In this document: one piece after another, positions 42,756-51,714 of the stretch
How the letters are laid out: each line of letters opens with the position of its first letter
Numbering within the stretch: position 1 is the stretch's first letter
DNA from: Novosphingobium fuchskuhlense
GTDB lineage: Bacteria; Pseudomonadota; Alphaproteobacteria; Sphingomonadales; Sphingomonadaceae
DNA length: 64,000 nucleotides
Assembly: GCF_001519075.1 (NCBI RefSeq)
Contig: NZ_KQ954244.1
Span: 1 to 64,000, forward strand
Reading direction: 5' to 3'
Translations under genes and position numbers: made by a program
The notes under the pieces: generated by a model
Seen by the model: only the letters and a program-made list of their open reading frames with translations
The model's database searches: none
What the model was told of the DNA's origin: nothing

Positions 42756-43964
42756 TCAGAGTCCCAGCACCTGCTTGGCGATGATGGTCTTCTGCACTTC
42801 GTCCGAACCGCCGAAAATCGTGTAGGCGCGGCCGTTGAGGTAGGCGGGCATGGAAAGCTGCGCGGCGCGGCTGCCGACATATTCCGGCGCTTCGTTGCCA
42901 TAAAGCGGACGGGTGACGGGAAGCTGCAGGCCCTCGTAGCCGAACAGGTCCACCGCCAGCTCGTCGATCTGCTGCCTGAGGTTGGAGCTCGTCAGCTTGA
43001 CCAGCGAGGTCTGCGGTCCAGCCGGGCGGCCCTTGGCAAGCTCGGCAAGGATGCGCAGTTCGGTCACTTCGAAGGCCTGCGCCTCGAGCCGCAGGCGGGC
43101 AAGGCGCTGGGAGATATTGGGATCGTGGATCATCGTGCCGTTGGTTCCGGAGGCTTCCTCCTTGGCCCAGCGCTCGATCCGGTCGAGCTTGGCCAGCAGC
43201 GCGGGCGCCGCGCAGGAACCGCCGCGCTCGTTCTCAAGCAGGAACTTGGCGATCGTCCAGCCCTGGCCTTCCTCGCCGATCAGGTTGTCGGCAGGCGTTT
43301 CGGCGTTGTCGAAGAACGTGGCGTTGACTTCGTGATCGTTCGCCATCGTGACGATGGGCGAGACGCTGACGCCGGGCTGCTCCATCGGGATCAGCAGGAA
43401 GCTGATGCCGCGCTGCTTCTGCACGGTGGGATCGGTGCGTACGAGCGCGAAGATCCAGTTGGCGTGGTGGGCGTGGGTGGTCCAGATCTTGGAGCCGTTG
43501 ACGACGTACTTGTCACCGACCCGCTCTGCGCGCGTCTTCACCGCGGCGAGGTCGGAGCCCGCGCCGGGCTCGGAATAACCCTGGCACCAGTAGTCCTCGC
43601 CCGAGATGATGCGCGGCAGGAAGCGCGCCTTCTGCTCGGGCGTGCCGAAGTGGCAGATCACCGGGCCGACGAGGCGCAGGCCAAGGATCGGCAGCGAGGG
43701 CGCGCCGGCAATCGCGCATTCCTTCTCGAAGATGTACTTTTGCGTCGGCGTCCAGCCCGGACCGCCGTCCTCGACCGGCCATGACGTCGCCAACCAGCCC
43801 TTTTCGGCGAGGATCGCCTGCCATTCGCGGGTGATGTCGGGCTCGGTGAACACGCTGGGCGTATTGGCCGCGCCTTCGCGCAGGCGGGCGTTGAGCTTGT
43901 CATCAAGGAACGCGCGCACTTCCTTCTGGAAAGCGAGATCCTCAGGGGAGAAATCCATATCCAT
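42756..43964 (-). CDS. Acyl-CoA dehydrogenase (larger subunit type)
   Basis: 402 residues with the full ACAD layout: DFSPEDLAFQKEVRAFL, the FAD-binding GYSEPGAGSDLAAVKT, WTTHAHHANWIFALVR, and the C-terminal GGSDEVQKTIIAKQVLGL. It introduces a double bond into an acyl-CoA. Together with the shorter ACAD at 44,739 it may form a mixed tetramer like the FadE pairs of steroid degraders. The ThuA-like gene lies 11 nt upstream, so they share a transcript. Confidence 0.92.
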   Translation of the reverse strand: MDMDFSPEDLAFQKEVRAFLDDKLNARLREGAANTPSVFTEPDITREWQAILAEKGWLATSWPVEDGGPGWTPTQKYIFEKECAIAGAPSLPILGLRLVGPVICHFGTPEQKARFLPRIISGEDYWCQGYSEPGAGSDLAAVKTRAERVGDKYVVNGSKIWTTHAHHANWIFALVRTDPTVQKQRGISFLLIPMEQPGVSVSPIVTMANDHEVNATFFDNAETPADNLIGEEGQGWTIAKFLLENERGGSCAAPALLAKLDRIERWAKEEASGTNGTMIHDPNISQRLARLRLEAQAFEVTELRILAELAKGRPAGPQTSLVKLTSSNLRQQIDELAVDLFGYEGLQLPVTRPLYGNEAPEYVGSRAAQLSMPAYLNGRAYTIFGGSDEVQKTIIAKQVLGL

Positions 43965-43975
43965 AGCAATAACCC

Positions 43976-44716
43976 TCAGGCGATCTCACTCATGGCCCAG
44001 CGAATGCCACGACGCAGTGTTTCGTAATAGACGGGATAGTTCCAGCTGCAGCGTTCGGGATGTGTCCAAAAGGGCAGGAGTTCAATGACATCGAAGTGGC
44101 TGCGGCAGTGGCCGAGCGTGTTGTACAGAACCCCGCCCTTGCCATGATCGCGCAAGTAGAGGATCGGCACGACGACGTTCGAATAGTTCGCCTCGGTGAA
44201 GCCCGTCGCCTCGCCATCGAAACGCGTTTGCATCAGCACCTTGATCGGCGCCTTCTGCTTCATGATGTAGAGCTCGTCGATCACGTCGAAATCTTCGAGG
44301 CCCTGGGTGAGGGCATGGGTCTTGTCGACCACCTCGACGCGGAACGGCCCGATCGGCGGATGCGCCTTGAACTGGGTGCCGAGCACTTCCATCACATCGT
44401 CGCGCTCTTCGGGGCAATCGACGCCGCCTTCGACGAACTTCAGGATCGAATTGGTGCCGTGAAGCGCGAGCCAGCGCCCGCCGCGGTCGAGGAACTCCTT
44501 GATCTTCACAGTCTCTTCGGGCGTCGGCAGGACGGTGCAGGTGTAGGTCACGAGGAACTGGCATTGCTCCAGCCGCTCGGTGTTGGAAAAGTCCATCGCG
44601 ACGGTCGTGCGGATCTCGGGATGCTCGCCCAGCAGCTTGAGCACTTCGAGCCGGGCGAAGTCGATATCGTGGTATTTGCCGGCGGCCACGAAATGGGCGT
44701 CAATCCGCTTGGTCAT
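43976..44716 (-). CDS. ThuA-like (class I glutamine-amidotransferase fold) protein
   Basis: 246 residues with ThuA features: AGKYHDIDFARLEVL, GRWLALHGTNSILKF, HPPIGPFRVEV, DELYIMK and GGVLYNTLGHCRSHFD. ThuA proteins are linked to trehalose and other sugar utilisation but have no settled reaction. It sits between two acyl-CoA dehydrogenase genes, and a second ThuA-like gene lies 4 kb away, so it probably acts on a pathway intermediate rather than on trehalose. Confidence 0.85.
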   Translation of the reverse strand: MTKRIDAHFVAAGKYHDIDFARLEVLKLLGEHPEIRTTVAMDFSNTERLEQCQFLVTYTCTVLPTPEETVKIKEFLDRGGRWLALHGTNSILKFVEGGVDCPEERDDVMEVLGTQFKAHPPIGPFRVEVVDKTHALTQGLEDFDVIDELYIMKQKAPIKVLMQTRFDGEATGFTEANYSNVVVPILYLRDHGKGGVLYNTLGHCRSHFDVIELLPFWTHPERCSWNYPVYYETLRRGIRWAMSEIA

Positions 44717-44738
44717 TCACTGCACTCCAAAAATCAGG

Positions 44739-45770
44739 TCACGCCGCGCGGGCATAATCCAGAATATCGCTGTCGGGATCGCCGAACAGCTTCGACAGCA
44801 GCACGATCCGCTTGAGACCATGACCGATGCCAAGCTCGTCGCTCATGCCCATGCCGCCGTGCAGCTGCACCGCCTGATGCGCGACCCAGATCGCGTTTTC
44901 GGCGACATGCGCCTTGATCGCCGCCATCGGCGCCGCCGGCTGGAGCAGTGCGCGCAGGATCGCCGACTGCACGCTTTCGACCCGCGCATAGGCATCGACC
45001 ATGCGGTGCTGGAGCACCTGGAACCGGCCGAGCGGCTGGCCGAACTGCTCGCGCGTCTTGAGGTATTCCAGCGTATCGGCGAACAGGCGCTGGGCGATGC
45101 CGACCATCTCCGCCGCCGCCATCAGCCGCGCCCCGTCGATCACCGCCGCGAGATCAGCCGCCAGCGGTCCTTCCGCCGCCGCATCATGGAACGTCACGAT
45201 CGCCGCAACGCCGCCATCGGCCACCGGATAGGGCCGCACTTCGACTTCGGCCGCCTTGGCATCGACCACAAAGAGCCCGGTCTTGCCGTCTTCTTCCGCC
45301 GTGACGACGAAGATGTCGGCCGCGCCGCCACCGAGCACGAACTGCTTGGTGCCGGTCAGCTTGCCACCTCGGACCTTGACGCCCTGCGCTTCGAGCATGA
45401 AGCGGCGGCCCGGTTCGGCGAAGGCGAACGCCGCGATGGTCTCGCCCGCGATCACGCCTTCAAGATGCGCGGAGCCCGCCAGCAGCCGCGCGGGGAGGAA
45501 AGCGCATTCCAGCCACGGCTCCACCGCCTGCGCATGGCCCAGCGCCTGCGCCACGACTGCAAGGTCGCCGTGCGAGCCGCCCATGCCGCCATCATCCTCG
45601 CCCGCGGCAAGGCCGATGAGGCCCAGTTCCGCAAGCTCCTTCCAGCGCGCGCGGTCGATGCCGCCCGGCAGGGCGCGCGCCGCACGGCGGGTCGCCACAT
45701 CCTGGCCCTGGCAGAAGCGCTCGACCGCTGCCTTGAACAGTTCCTGGTTCTCGTCGAGATCGAAGTTCAC
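44739..45770 (-). CDS. Acyl-CoA dehydrogenase (smaller subunit type)
   Basis: 343 residues, shorter than usual, with NFDLDENQELFKAAVERF, LTGTKQFVLGGGAADIFVVTA, and the C-terminal LKTREQFGQPLGRFQVLQHRMVD and QLHGGMGMSDELGIGHGLKR. The FAD-binding middle domain is reduced compared with the 402-residue paralogue. Such pairs form alpha2beta2 enzymes in cholesterol catabolism. Its start overlaps the P450 stop by 4 nt. Confidence 0.9.
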   Translation of the reverse strand: MNFDLDENQELFKAAVERFCQGQDVATRRAARALPGGIDRARWKELAELGLIGLAAGEDDGGMGGSHGDLAVVAQALGHAQAVEPWLECAFLPARLLAGSAHLEGVIAGETIAAFAFAEPGRRFMLEAQGVKVRGGKLTGTKQFVLGGGAADIFVVTAEEDGKTGLFVVDAKAAEVEVRPYPVADGGVAAIVTFHDAAAEGPLAADLAAVIDGARLMAAAEMVGIAQRLFADTLEYLKTREQFGQPLGRFQVLQHRMVDAYARVESVQSAILRALLQPAAPMAAIKAHVAENAIWVAHQAVQLHGGMGMSDELGIGHGLKRIVLLSKLFGDPDSDILDYARAA

Positions 45771-47002
45771 GCGCCAGCCTTCTTGAAAGTGATGGGAACG
45801 GAGACGAATCCGCGCAGCAGCAGGTTGGGCGAAACCTTGAGCTCGGCGTCCTCCTTGATGCGGATATCATCAAGCCGGCGCAGCAACTCGGTGAAGGCGA
45901 CGGTCATTTCCTTGCGGCTGAGCATGTTGCCCACGCACATGTGGATGCCCTTGCCGAAGGCGAGGTGGGTGCGCGCGTTGCTACGCTCGACGTCGAACTT
46001 GTCGGGATCGGGATACTTGGCCGGATCGCGGTTTGCTGCGGCATAGCGGAGCATGATCATTTCGCCCGCCTTGTAGGGACGCCCGCCAAGCTCGGTGTCC
46101 TTCGTAACCAGCCGCCACATGCCGGCGGTCGGCGTATCGAGCCGGAGCACTTCCTCGATCATGTTGCCCACCAGCGCCGGATTGGCGCGGACCTTCGCCT
46201 GCTGATCGGAATTCTGCGCGAGATGGACGATGCCGCCCGCCAGCGCATGCGTCGTCGTCTCGTTACCCGCCACCATCAGCTGCTGCGCGATCGAGAGGAT
46301 CTCGGCATCGTTGAGCGGGGTTTCGCCATCGAGCCGGGCGTTGACGACATCGGACAGCAGATCGTCGGTCGGTGCCTCGCGGCGCGCGTCGATCTTCACC
46401 TTCAGCTTGCGCTGGAAATCGACGATCTCGTGCGCGCATTCGATCTCGCGCTCGCGCGGGATCATGTGGCCCAGCCGGTCGGCAAAGGCATCGGACCAGC
46501 GCTTCACGTCCGCGCGCTCCGCCTCGGAGAAGCCGAGCTGTTCGCAGATCACCTGCACCGGCAGGCCGACGCTGAACGCGGTGACGAAATCGCACTCGCC
46601 GTCTTCGATGAAGCCGTCGATGAGCTTGTTCACCTTGTCGCGGATGCCGGCTTCCAGCGCGTTCACGCGGGGCATCGAGAAGGCGAGGTTGACGAGCTTG
46701 CGAAAGCGCGTGTGGACCGGCGGATCGGCGGTCAGCAGCGTGTTCATCTGCGGCCAGCCCTGCGCCAGAATGCCGCTCACTTCCGGGTCCTCGGCCAGCG
46801 CACCTGAAAGCACACCGCTGAAATCATTCGAGAAGTCTTCCGGCCGGCCCGCCGCTTCCGAGCACATCTCGTAATTCATCACGATCTTCATGCCCGTCTC
46901 GGGCATCTCGATCACGGGCGCGTTCGCGTGGGCCCACTGATAAAGCGGGAACGGGTTCTGCATCACCTCGGGATCGAGCAGGCTCTTGGTCATCTCATTC
47001 AT
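45767..47002 (-). CDS. Cytochrome P450
   Basis: 411 residues, soluble bacterial type. The haem-ligand loop is HLAFGKGIHMCVGN with Cys356, the I-helix oxygen motif AGNETTTHALAGG and the K-helix ExxR in EEVLRL. It needs a ferredoxin and reductase, neither encoded here. It would hydroxylate or epoxidise a hydrophobic substrate. It is in the same minus-strand series as the acyl-CoA dehydrogenases, which suggests side-chain or ring oxidation ahead of beta-oxidation. Confidence 0.96.
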   Translation of the reverse strand: MNEMTKSLLDPEVMQNPFPLYQWAHANAPVIEMPETGMKIVMNYEMCSEAAGRPEDFSNDFSGVLSGALAEDPEVSGILAQGWPQMNTLLTADPPVHTRFRKLVNLAFSMPRVNALEAGIRDKVNKLIDGFIEDGECDFVTAFSVGLPVQVICEQLGFSEAERADVKRWSDAFADRLGHMIPREREIECAHEIVDFQRKLKVKIDARREAPTDDLLSDVVNARLDGETPLNDAEILSIAQQLMVAGNETTTHALAGGIVHLAQNSDQQAKVRANPALVGNMIEEVLRLDTPTAGMWRLVTKDTELGGRPYKAGEMIMLRYAAANRDPAKYPDPDKFDVERSNARTHLAFGKGIHMCVGNMLSRKEMTVAFTELLRRLDDIRIKEDAELKVSPNLLLRGFVSVPITFKKAGA

Positions 47003-47112
47003 GGCGATCCCTACCCCTTTGGCCCCACTGCGTTATGCTTCGATTTGGCACCGTCATATACCCACTGCCACGCGCGAAAATGCTAGGTTGGCCTGCCCGC
47101 TGGGGCAGGTGT

Positions 47113-47865
47113 TCACGAATGGACCATGACCCCGCCATCGACCATGATCCCCTGCCCGGTGATGAAGCGCGCATCATCGGTGGCGAGGAACACCATCACA
47201 TCGGCCACATCTTCAGGCTGGCCGACCCGGCCAAGCGCGGAGCGGCCGGCATAGTAGTCCTTCGCGCCCGGCGTATCCTCGAACAGGCTTCTGGTCATGC
47301 CTGTGGCGATGGCGCCCGGCTGCACGCAGTTCACGGTGATGCCCTGCGGCCCCAGTTCCATCGCCAGCGCGCGGGTCAGGCCCAGCACCGCATGCTTGGA
47401 GGTCGTATAGGCCACCAGCCCCGCATCACCATAGCGCGACATGATCGAGCCGACATTGACAACGCGCCCGCGCCCCGAGGCGGCGAGAAGCGGCATCAGC
47501 GCGCGGGTGAGCTTCATCACCGCTGTGACGTTGATGCCAAGCGCCGCGTTCCAGTCCGCCTCGGCCATATCGGCGAAGGGGCCGCTGGGGCAGACGCCCG
47601 CGTTGTTGATCAGGATATCGCAGCCGCCCAGCAGGCTTTCCGCCGCGCCGGCAATGCTGGCGATGGAATCCGCATCGCCGAGGTCCGCGATGAGGGTGTG
47701 CGTGCCGACGATGCCATCGCCCACCCGGTCGACGCCGAGCACGTGTGCGCCTTCCGCCAGCAGCCGCGCCGCCGCCGCCGCGCCCATGCCGGACGCCGCA
47801 CCGGTGACGACTGCGCGGCGGCCGGTCAGGTCCTTGCCGCGTGCGATCTGGAGAGGCTCGGCCAT
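47113..47865 (-). CDS. SDR family oxidoreductase
   Basis: 250 residues. The cofactor motif is TGAASGMGAAAAARLL with DR (LGVDRVGD) suited to NAD. ILINNAGVCPSG, the catalytic NVGSIMSRYGDAGLVAYTTSKHA and VNCVQPGAIATGMT all fit the classical SDR plan. ATG 47865 begins 1 nt after the epoxide-hydrolase-like gene's stop. It probably oxidises an alcohol formed by the neighbouring P450 or hydrolase. Confidence 0.92.
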   Translation of the reverse strand: MAEPLQIARGKDLTGRRAVVTGAASGMGAAAAARLLAEGAHVLGVDRVGDGIVGTHTLIADLGDADSIASIAGAAESLLGGCDILINNAGVCPSGPFADMAEADWNAALGINVTAVMKLTRALMPLLAASGRGRVVNVGSIMSRYGDAGLVAYTTSKHAVLGLTRALAMELGPQGITVNCVQPGAIATGMTRSLFEDTPGAKDYYAGRSALGRVGQPEDVADVMVFLATDDARFITGQGIMVDGGVMVHS

Positions 47866-47866
47866 T

Positions 47867-48232
47867 TCAGGCAAACTCCCGCCGGAACTCGGCCATGTCG
47901 AAATAATCGCGCCACTGGGTGATCTTGCCCTCGGCATTGATCTCGAACGTGCCGGAGACGCGGATGGCCCGCCAGCGCCCGGCAACGAGGAACTTGTCCG
48001 TCCGCTCGGTCAGCACCACGTTGCCATTGGCGGCGATGTGGTGGGTGATCCATTCGCTGGCCTCGATGGGCGGGAACTGGCCCATCAGCGCCTGCACCCC
48101 GGCAAGGCCCACGGCAGGCTCCATCGGGATGTTATGCCAGACGATGTCCTCGGCCATCATGCCGAACGCGGCGGGCACGTCGCCCCGGTTCCACGCAGCG
48201 ATGAAGGCCTCGACGATTTCCTGCGGGGTCAT
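47867..48232 (-). CDS. Limonene-1,2-epoxide-hydrolase-like protein
   Basis: 121 residues of the SnoaL/NTF2 fold. The active-site pattern of limonene epoxide hydrolase is retained: R77 and D79 in LTERTDKF and D109 in WRDYFD match its Arg99, Asp101 and Asp132, and N34 in WHNIP matches Asn55, while its Tyr53 is Trp32 here. This supports hydrolysis of an epoxide by the one-step LEH mechanism. Placed two genes from a P450, it may open an epoxide made by that enzyme. Confidence 0.82.
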   Translation of the reverse strand: MTPQEIVEAFIAAWNRGDVPAAFGMMAEDIVWHNIPMEPAVGLAGVQALMGQFPPIEASEWITHHIAANGNVVLTERTDKFLVAGRWRAIRVSGTFEINAEGKITQWRDYFDMAEFRREFA

Positions 48233-48244
48233 GCGCTTCTCCTG

Positions 48245-49012
48245 TTATCGCGCGGTCCACGCCAGCGCATTGGCGATCACCCGGCGGACGACCGGGTTGG
48301 CATAGGTGTGCGGACCGTCGCCGAACTGGCAGTAGACGATCTGCGCCGCGCCTGCGGGCTTGGTCCAGGCCACCAGATTGCTTCCCGGCGGATGCGGCCA
48401 ATCGGAATTGTCGAACATGCGGCCTGCCACGGCGTGCGCGGCGGAATAGAAGTTTCCCGCCACATAGTCGTGCAGCGCGCGGATCAGCGGGGTCACATCG
48501 GCCTCGAACACTTCGCCCAGATAGAGCTCGTCGTTCACGTCGAAGGTCTGCGGAATGCCCGCGAGCACGGGATGGTCGGAGACGAGTTCCGCCGTGTAGT
48601 CCACATCGTGGCGGTAGCCGGAATCGAGCTTCAAGGCCCCGCGCACCGGGCCGGGCTGGTAGAGGAAGCGCCCGCCCAACCATTCGCTCCACTGCGGCCA
48701 TTCGGCCCAGCCGGCGATGGCGTGGTGCATCATCACCGCGCCGCGCCCGCTGGCGAAGCGCCGGGTGATCGCATCCTTGAAGCCTTGCGACGGCGCGGCG
48801 GTCTTCACCGTGCCATCGGCGAAAGTATAGCCCGGCATATCGTAGAACAGCACGGCATCCGCGCTGTCTGCCGCGCCTGCCGCGACACGCTCCTCGGCCT
48901 CGGGGTGGACGTAGTGGGTCACCTCCCAATCGCCCAGCCCTTCGAGGAACGCCGCGAAGGGCTCCTCCTCATAGGGGTGGCCGCCGGAGAGGACGAGGAG
49001 CGTCTTGGCCAT
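48245..49012 (-). CDS. ThuA-like protein, second copy
   Basis: 255 residues: LLVLSGGHPYEEEPFAAFLEGL, the ADAVLFYDMPGYTF region, GRGAVMMHHAIAGWAEW, and NDELYLGEVFEAD. It is clearly diverged from the ThuA-like protein at 43,976 and closer to the Trehalose_utilisation group by these motifs. Its stop lies 12 nt before the epoxide-hydrolase-like gene in the same direction. The reaction is unknown. Confidence 0.8.
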   Translation of the reverse strand: MAKTLLVLSGGHPYEEEPFAAFLEGLGDWEVTHYVHPEAEERVAAGAADSADAVLFYDMPGYTFADGTVKTAAPSQGFKDAITRRFASGRGAVMMHHAIAGWAEWPQWSEWLGGRFLYQPGPVRGALKLDSGYRHDVDYTAELVSDHPVLAGIPQTFDVNDELYLGEVFEADVTPLIRALHDYVAGNFYSAAHAVAGRMFDNSDWPHPPGSNLVAWTKPAGAAQIVYCQFGDGPHTYANPVVRRVIANALAWTAR

Positions 49013-49016
49013 GGGT

Positions 49017-50036
49017 TCAGCTCAGCTTGAGGATCATCTTGCCGTCGTTCGAACCGCTGAACAGCCGCAGGAACGCCGGGAGCGCATTGTCGATGCCTTC
49101 GTCGACATGCTCGTCGAACACCAGCTTGCCCTCGGTCACCCAGCCCGCCATCGCGGCGATGCCTTCGCCGAACCGCGGCACATAGTCCGCCACCAGCAGG
49201 CCGGTCATCGAGGCGCGCTTGACGATGAGTTGCCACACGTTGCGCGCGCCGGTCTTCTCGCCCGCGTTGTTGTATTCGCTGATCAGGCCGCACACGCCGA
49301 TGCGCGCATACATCGCAAGATTGTTGAGCCCGGCATCGAGGATATCGCCGCCGACGTTCTCGAAGATCACGTTGACGCCCTCGGGCGCGGCGGCGGCGAT
49401 TTCTGCCGAGAGCTGGTCCACGGTCTTGCCGCGATAATCGATGGCGACATCGAAGCCGTAGCGCTCGGTGAGGCGCTTGCACTTTTCGGGGCCGCCGGCG
49501 ATGCCGATGACCTTGGAGGCGCCCTTGATCTTCGCGATCTGGCCGACGAGCGAACCGACCGCGCCGGCCGCACCCGTGACGAGCACGACATCGCCCGGCT
49601 GCGGCTTGCACACTTCCAGGTAGCCGAAATAGGCCGTCATCCCCACCGCGCCGAGGACGGAGAGGAAGTTTGTCGGCGAGGGCACGATGGCGGGATCGAT
49701 GGCCGCACTAAAACCGCCCGCTGCCGAGACCGAGTATTCCTCGATCGCGTTGAGGCCTGAAACCCACTGGCCGACCGGGAAATCGGCGGCCTTGCTGGCG
49801 ACCACTTCGCCCACTGTCGAGGCGCGCACCGGGGTGCCGAGCGGGATCGGCGGCATGTAGCTTGGCGCATCGTCCATCCAGCCGCGCATGGCGGGATCGA
49901 GCGAGGCAAAATGGTTGCGGATCAGGAACTGGCCCTCCGCCAGTTCGGGCAGGGCTTCAGAAACAAGACTGAAGTCTTCGGCTACCGGCGCGCCATCGGG
50001 GCGGCGGACCAGCAGGAAACGGCGGTTTTCGGTCAC
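49017..50036 (-). CDS. NADP-dependent oxidoreductase (CurA/prostaglandin-reductase-like MDR)
   Basis: 339 residues, medium-chain reductase without zinc ligands. The start RRFLLVRRPDGAPVAEDFSL, SLDPAMRGWM, the Rossmann motif VTGAAGAVGSLVGQIAK and FENVGGDILDAGL fit the leukotriene B4 dehydrogenase/CurA class, which reduces alpha,beta-unsaturated ketones with NADPH. It leads the minus-strand operon and diverges from the carotenoid-oxygenase gene. Confidence 0.92.
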   Translation of the reverse strand: MTENRRFLLVRRPDGAPVAEDFSLVSEALPELAEGQFLIRNHFASLDPAMRGWMDDAPSYMPPIPLGTPVRASTVGEVVASKAADFPVGQWVSGLNAIEEYSVSAAGGFSAAIDPAIVPSPTNFLSVLGAVGMTAYFGYLEVCKPQPGDVVLVTGAAGAVGSLVGQIAKIKGASKVIGIAGGPEKCKRLTERYGFDVAIDYRGKTVDQLSAEIAAAAPEGVNVIFENVGGDILDAGLNNLAMYARIGVCGLISEYNNAGEKTGARNVWQLIVKRASMTGLLVADYVPRFGEGIAAMAGWVTEGKLVFDEHVDEGIDNALPAFLRLFSGSNDGKMILKLS

Positions 50037-50253
50037 TTGAAAAGCTCCTGAACGGGGGACTCCCGACAGGGTAGAGCCTAGACCCCGCCAGCGCCAAGAC
50101 GACTCTCATTTTTGCCCATTGGCGCGGGGCACGCTCTCCATTTTGGCCTACTCCCCTTTTTAGGAGGTGAACCCGCACCCCATCGCACCCACAGTGTACC
50201 AAGGCCGTCCTGCAGCGCGGCGAACAGGGAACTTCACAAGGATTCCGGGGGCC

Positions 50254-51702
50254 ATGGCAGAACCGTTCTTCGATCACCCCTACCTCTCCGGCCACCACGC
50301 GCCGATCCGCTTCGAGGCCGATGCGCCGGATCTGATCGTGCAGGGCAAGCTGCCGGACGATCTGGCCGGCCTGTTCTATCGCAACGGCCCGGACCCGCTC
50401 TATCCGCCGCGCGAGGGGGATTATCACTGGTTCGACGGCGACGGCATGGTCTTCGCGTTCGAATTTTCGGACGGCCGCGTCTCGATGCGCAACCGCTGGG
50501 TGAAGACCGAGAAGTTCGAACTGGAAAAGGCCGCCGGGCGCCGCCTGTTCGGGATCTTCGGCAATCCGATGACCTCTGACCCCAGCGTGCAGGGCAAACG
50601 CTACAACACCGGCAACACCAACATCATCCTCCACGGCGGCCAGCTGCTGGCGCTGATGGAAGGCGCGCCGCCGGTGGCGCTCGATCCGCGAAAGCTCGAT
50701 ACGCTGCACGAGGAGACCTACGGCGGCCTCGTCACCTCCAGCTTCTCCGCGCATCCCAAGATCGATTACGCCACGCGCGAGATGTTCAATACCGGCGCTG
50801 CCATCCACGGCATGATGGGCCCGGCGGAAATGCGCTACGACGTGGTCGCGGCGGATGGGACGATCCGCAAGACCGAGATCATCCCGATGCCGCACTTCAG
50901 CCTGATGCACACCTTCCTGCTGACGGAAAACTGGGCAATCTTCCCGTTCATTCCCATCGACACCGACCTCAAGCGCTTCGCTGCCGGCGGGCCGATGACG
51001 GCGTGGGTCAATAACCGCCCGACCAAGTTCGCGGTGATGCCGCGCGAGGGAACGGCGGCCGATATCAAGTGGTTCGAGTTCGAGCCGCGCCACATGTTCC
51101 ACGAGCTCAACGTGTGGGAAGAGGACGGCAAGATCATCGCCGATGTGGCCGCGGCCAACGGCACCGCGCTGTTCCCCGACGAGACCGGCGCCCGCCGCAC
51201 GCACCTCGATACGCAGCAGAGCCTGCGCCGCTGGACCATCGACCCCACCGGCAACACCGGCTGGATCAAGGAAGAAGTGCTCAACGGGCGCGACATCCAG
51301 TTCCCGCGCCCCGACGACCGCCTGATGACGCGCAAGAGCCGCCACAGCTTCGCCAACATCAACCTCAAATCACGCGATGGCCGGGTCGAGGGGATGGACG
51401 CGGTGCTGCGGTATGACACCCAGACCGGCGAGGAAGACATCTGGCACTTCGGCGCGGGCGCGGCGGCAGGCGAACTGGTGTTCGCGCCGCGCCTTGGCAG
51501 CACGGATGAGGCCGACGGCTATGCCATGACGCTCGTCCACCCCGCGAACAGCCCCACCAGCGAACTGGCGATCTTTGCCGCAAGGGACATCGCCGCCGGG
51601 CCCATCGCCCGCGTGCTGATCCCCTTCCGCGTGCCCAGCGGCTTCCACTGCAACTTCTACGCCGAGGACAATCCGCTCTACCAGCAGACCCTGGCAAACT
51701 GA
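50254..51702 (+). CDS. Carotenoid/lignostilbene-type cleavage oxygenase
   Basis: 482 residues of the RPE65/CCD beta-propeller family. The four Fe(II)-binding histidines are visible at 167 (FSAHPKI), 219 (SLMHTF), 283 (RHMFHELN) and 465 (SGFHCNFY). The front carries YRNGPDPLYPP and WFDGDGMVFAFEF. Members split a C=C bond to two carbonyl products; bacterial relatives act on apocarotenoids or on hydroxystilbenes from lignin. ATG 50254 is chosen over a GTG at 50167 from family length. An acyl-CoA synthetase gene follows 12 nt later. Confidence 0.92.
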   Translation: MAEPFFDHPYLSGHHAPIRFEADAPDLIVQGKLPDDLAGLFYRNGPDPLYPPREGDYHWFDGDGMVFAFEFSDGRVSMRNRWVKTEKFELEKAAGRRLFGIFGNPMTSDPSVQGKRYNTGNTNIILHGGQLLALMEGAPPVALDPRKLDTLHEETYGGLVTSSFSAHPKIDYATREMFNTGAAIHGMMGPAEMRYDVVAADGTIRKTEIIPMPHFSLMHTFLLTENWAIFPFIPIDTDLKRFAAGGPMTAWVNNRPTKFAVMPREGTAADIKWFEFEPRHMFHELNVWEEDGKIIADVAAANGTALFPDETGARRTHLDTQQSLRRWTIDPTGNTGWIKEEVLNGRDIQFPRPDDRLMTRKSRHSFANINLKSRDGRVEGMDAVLRYDTQTGEEDIWHFGAGAAAGELVFAPRLGSTDEADGYAMTLVHPANSPTSELAIFAARDIAAGPIARVLIPFRVPSGFHCNFYAEDNPLYQQTLAN

Positions 51703-51714
51703 CAAGGGCCTCCC

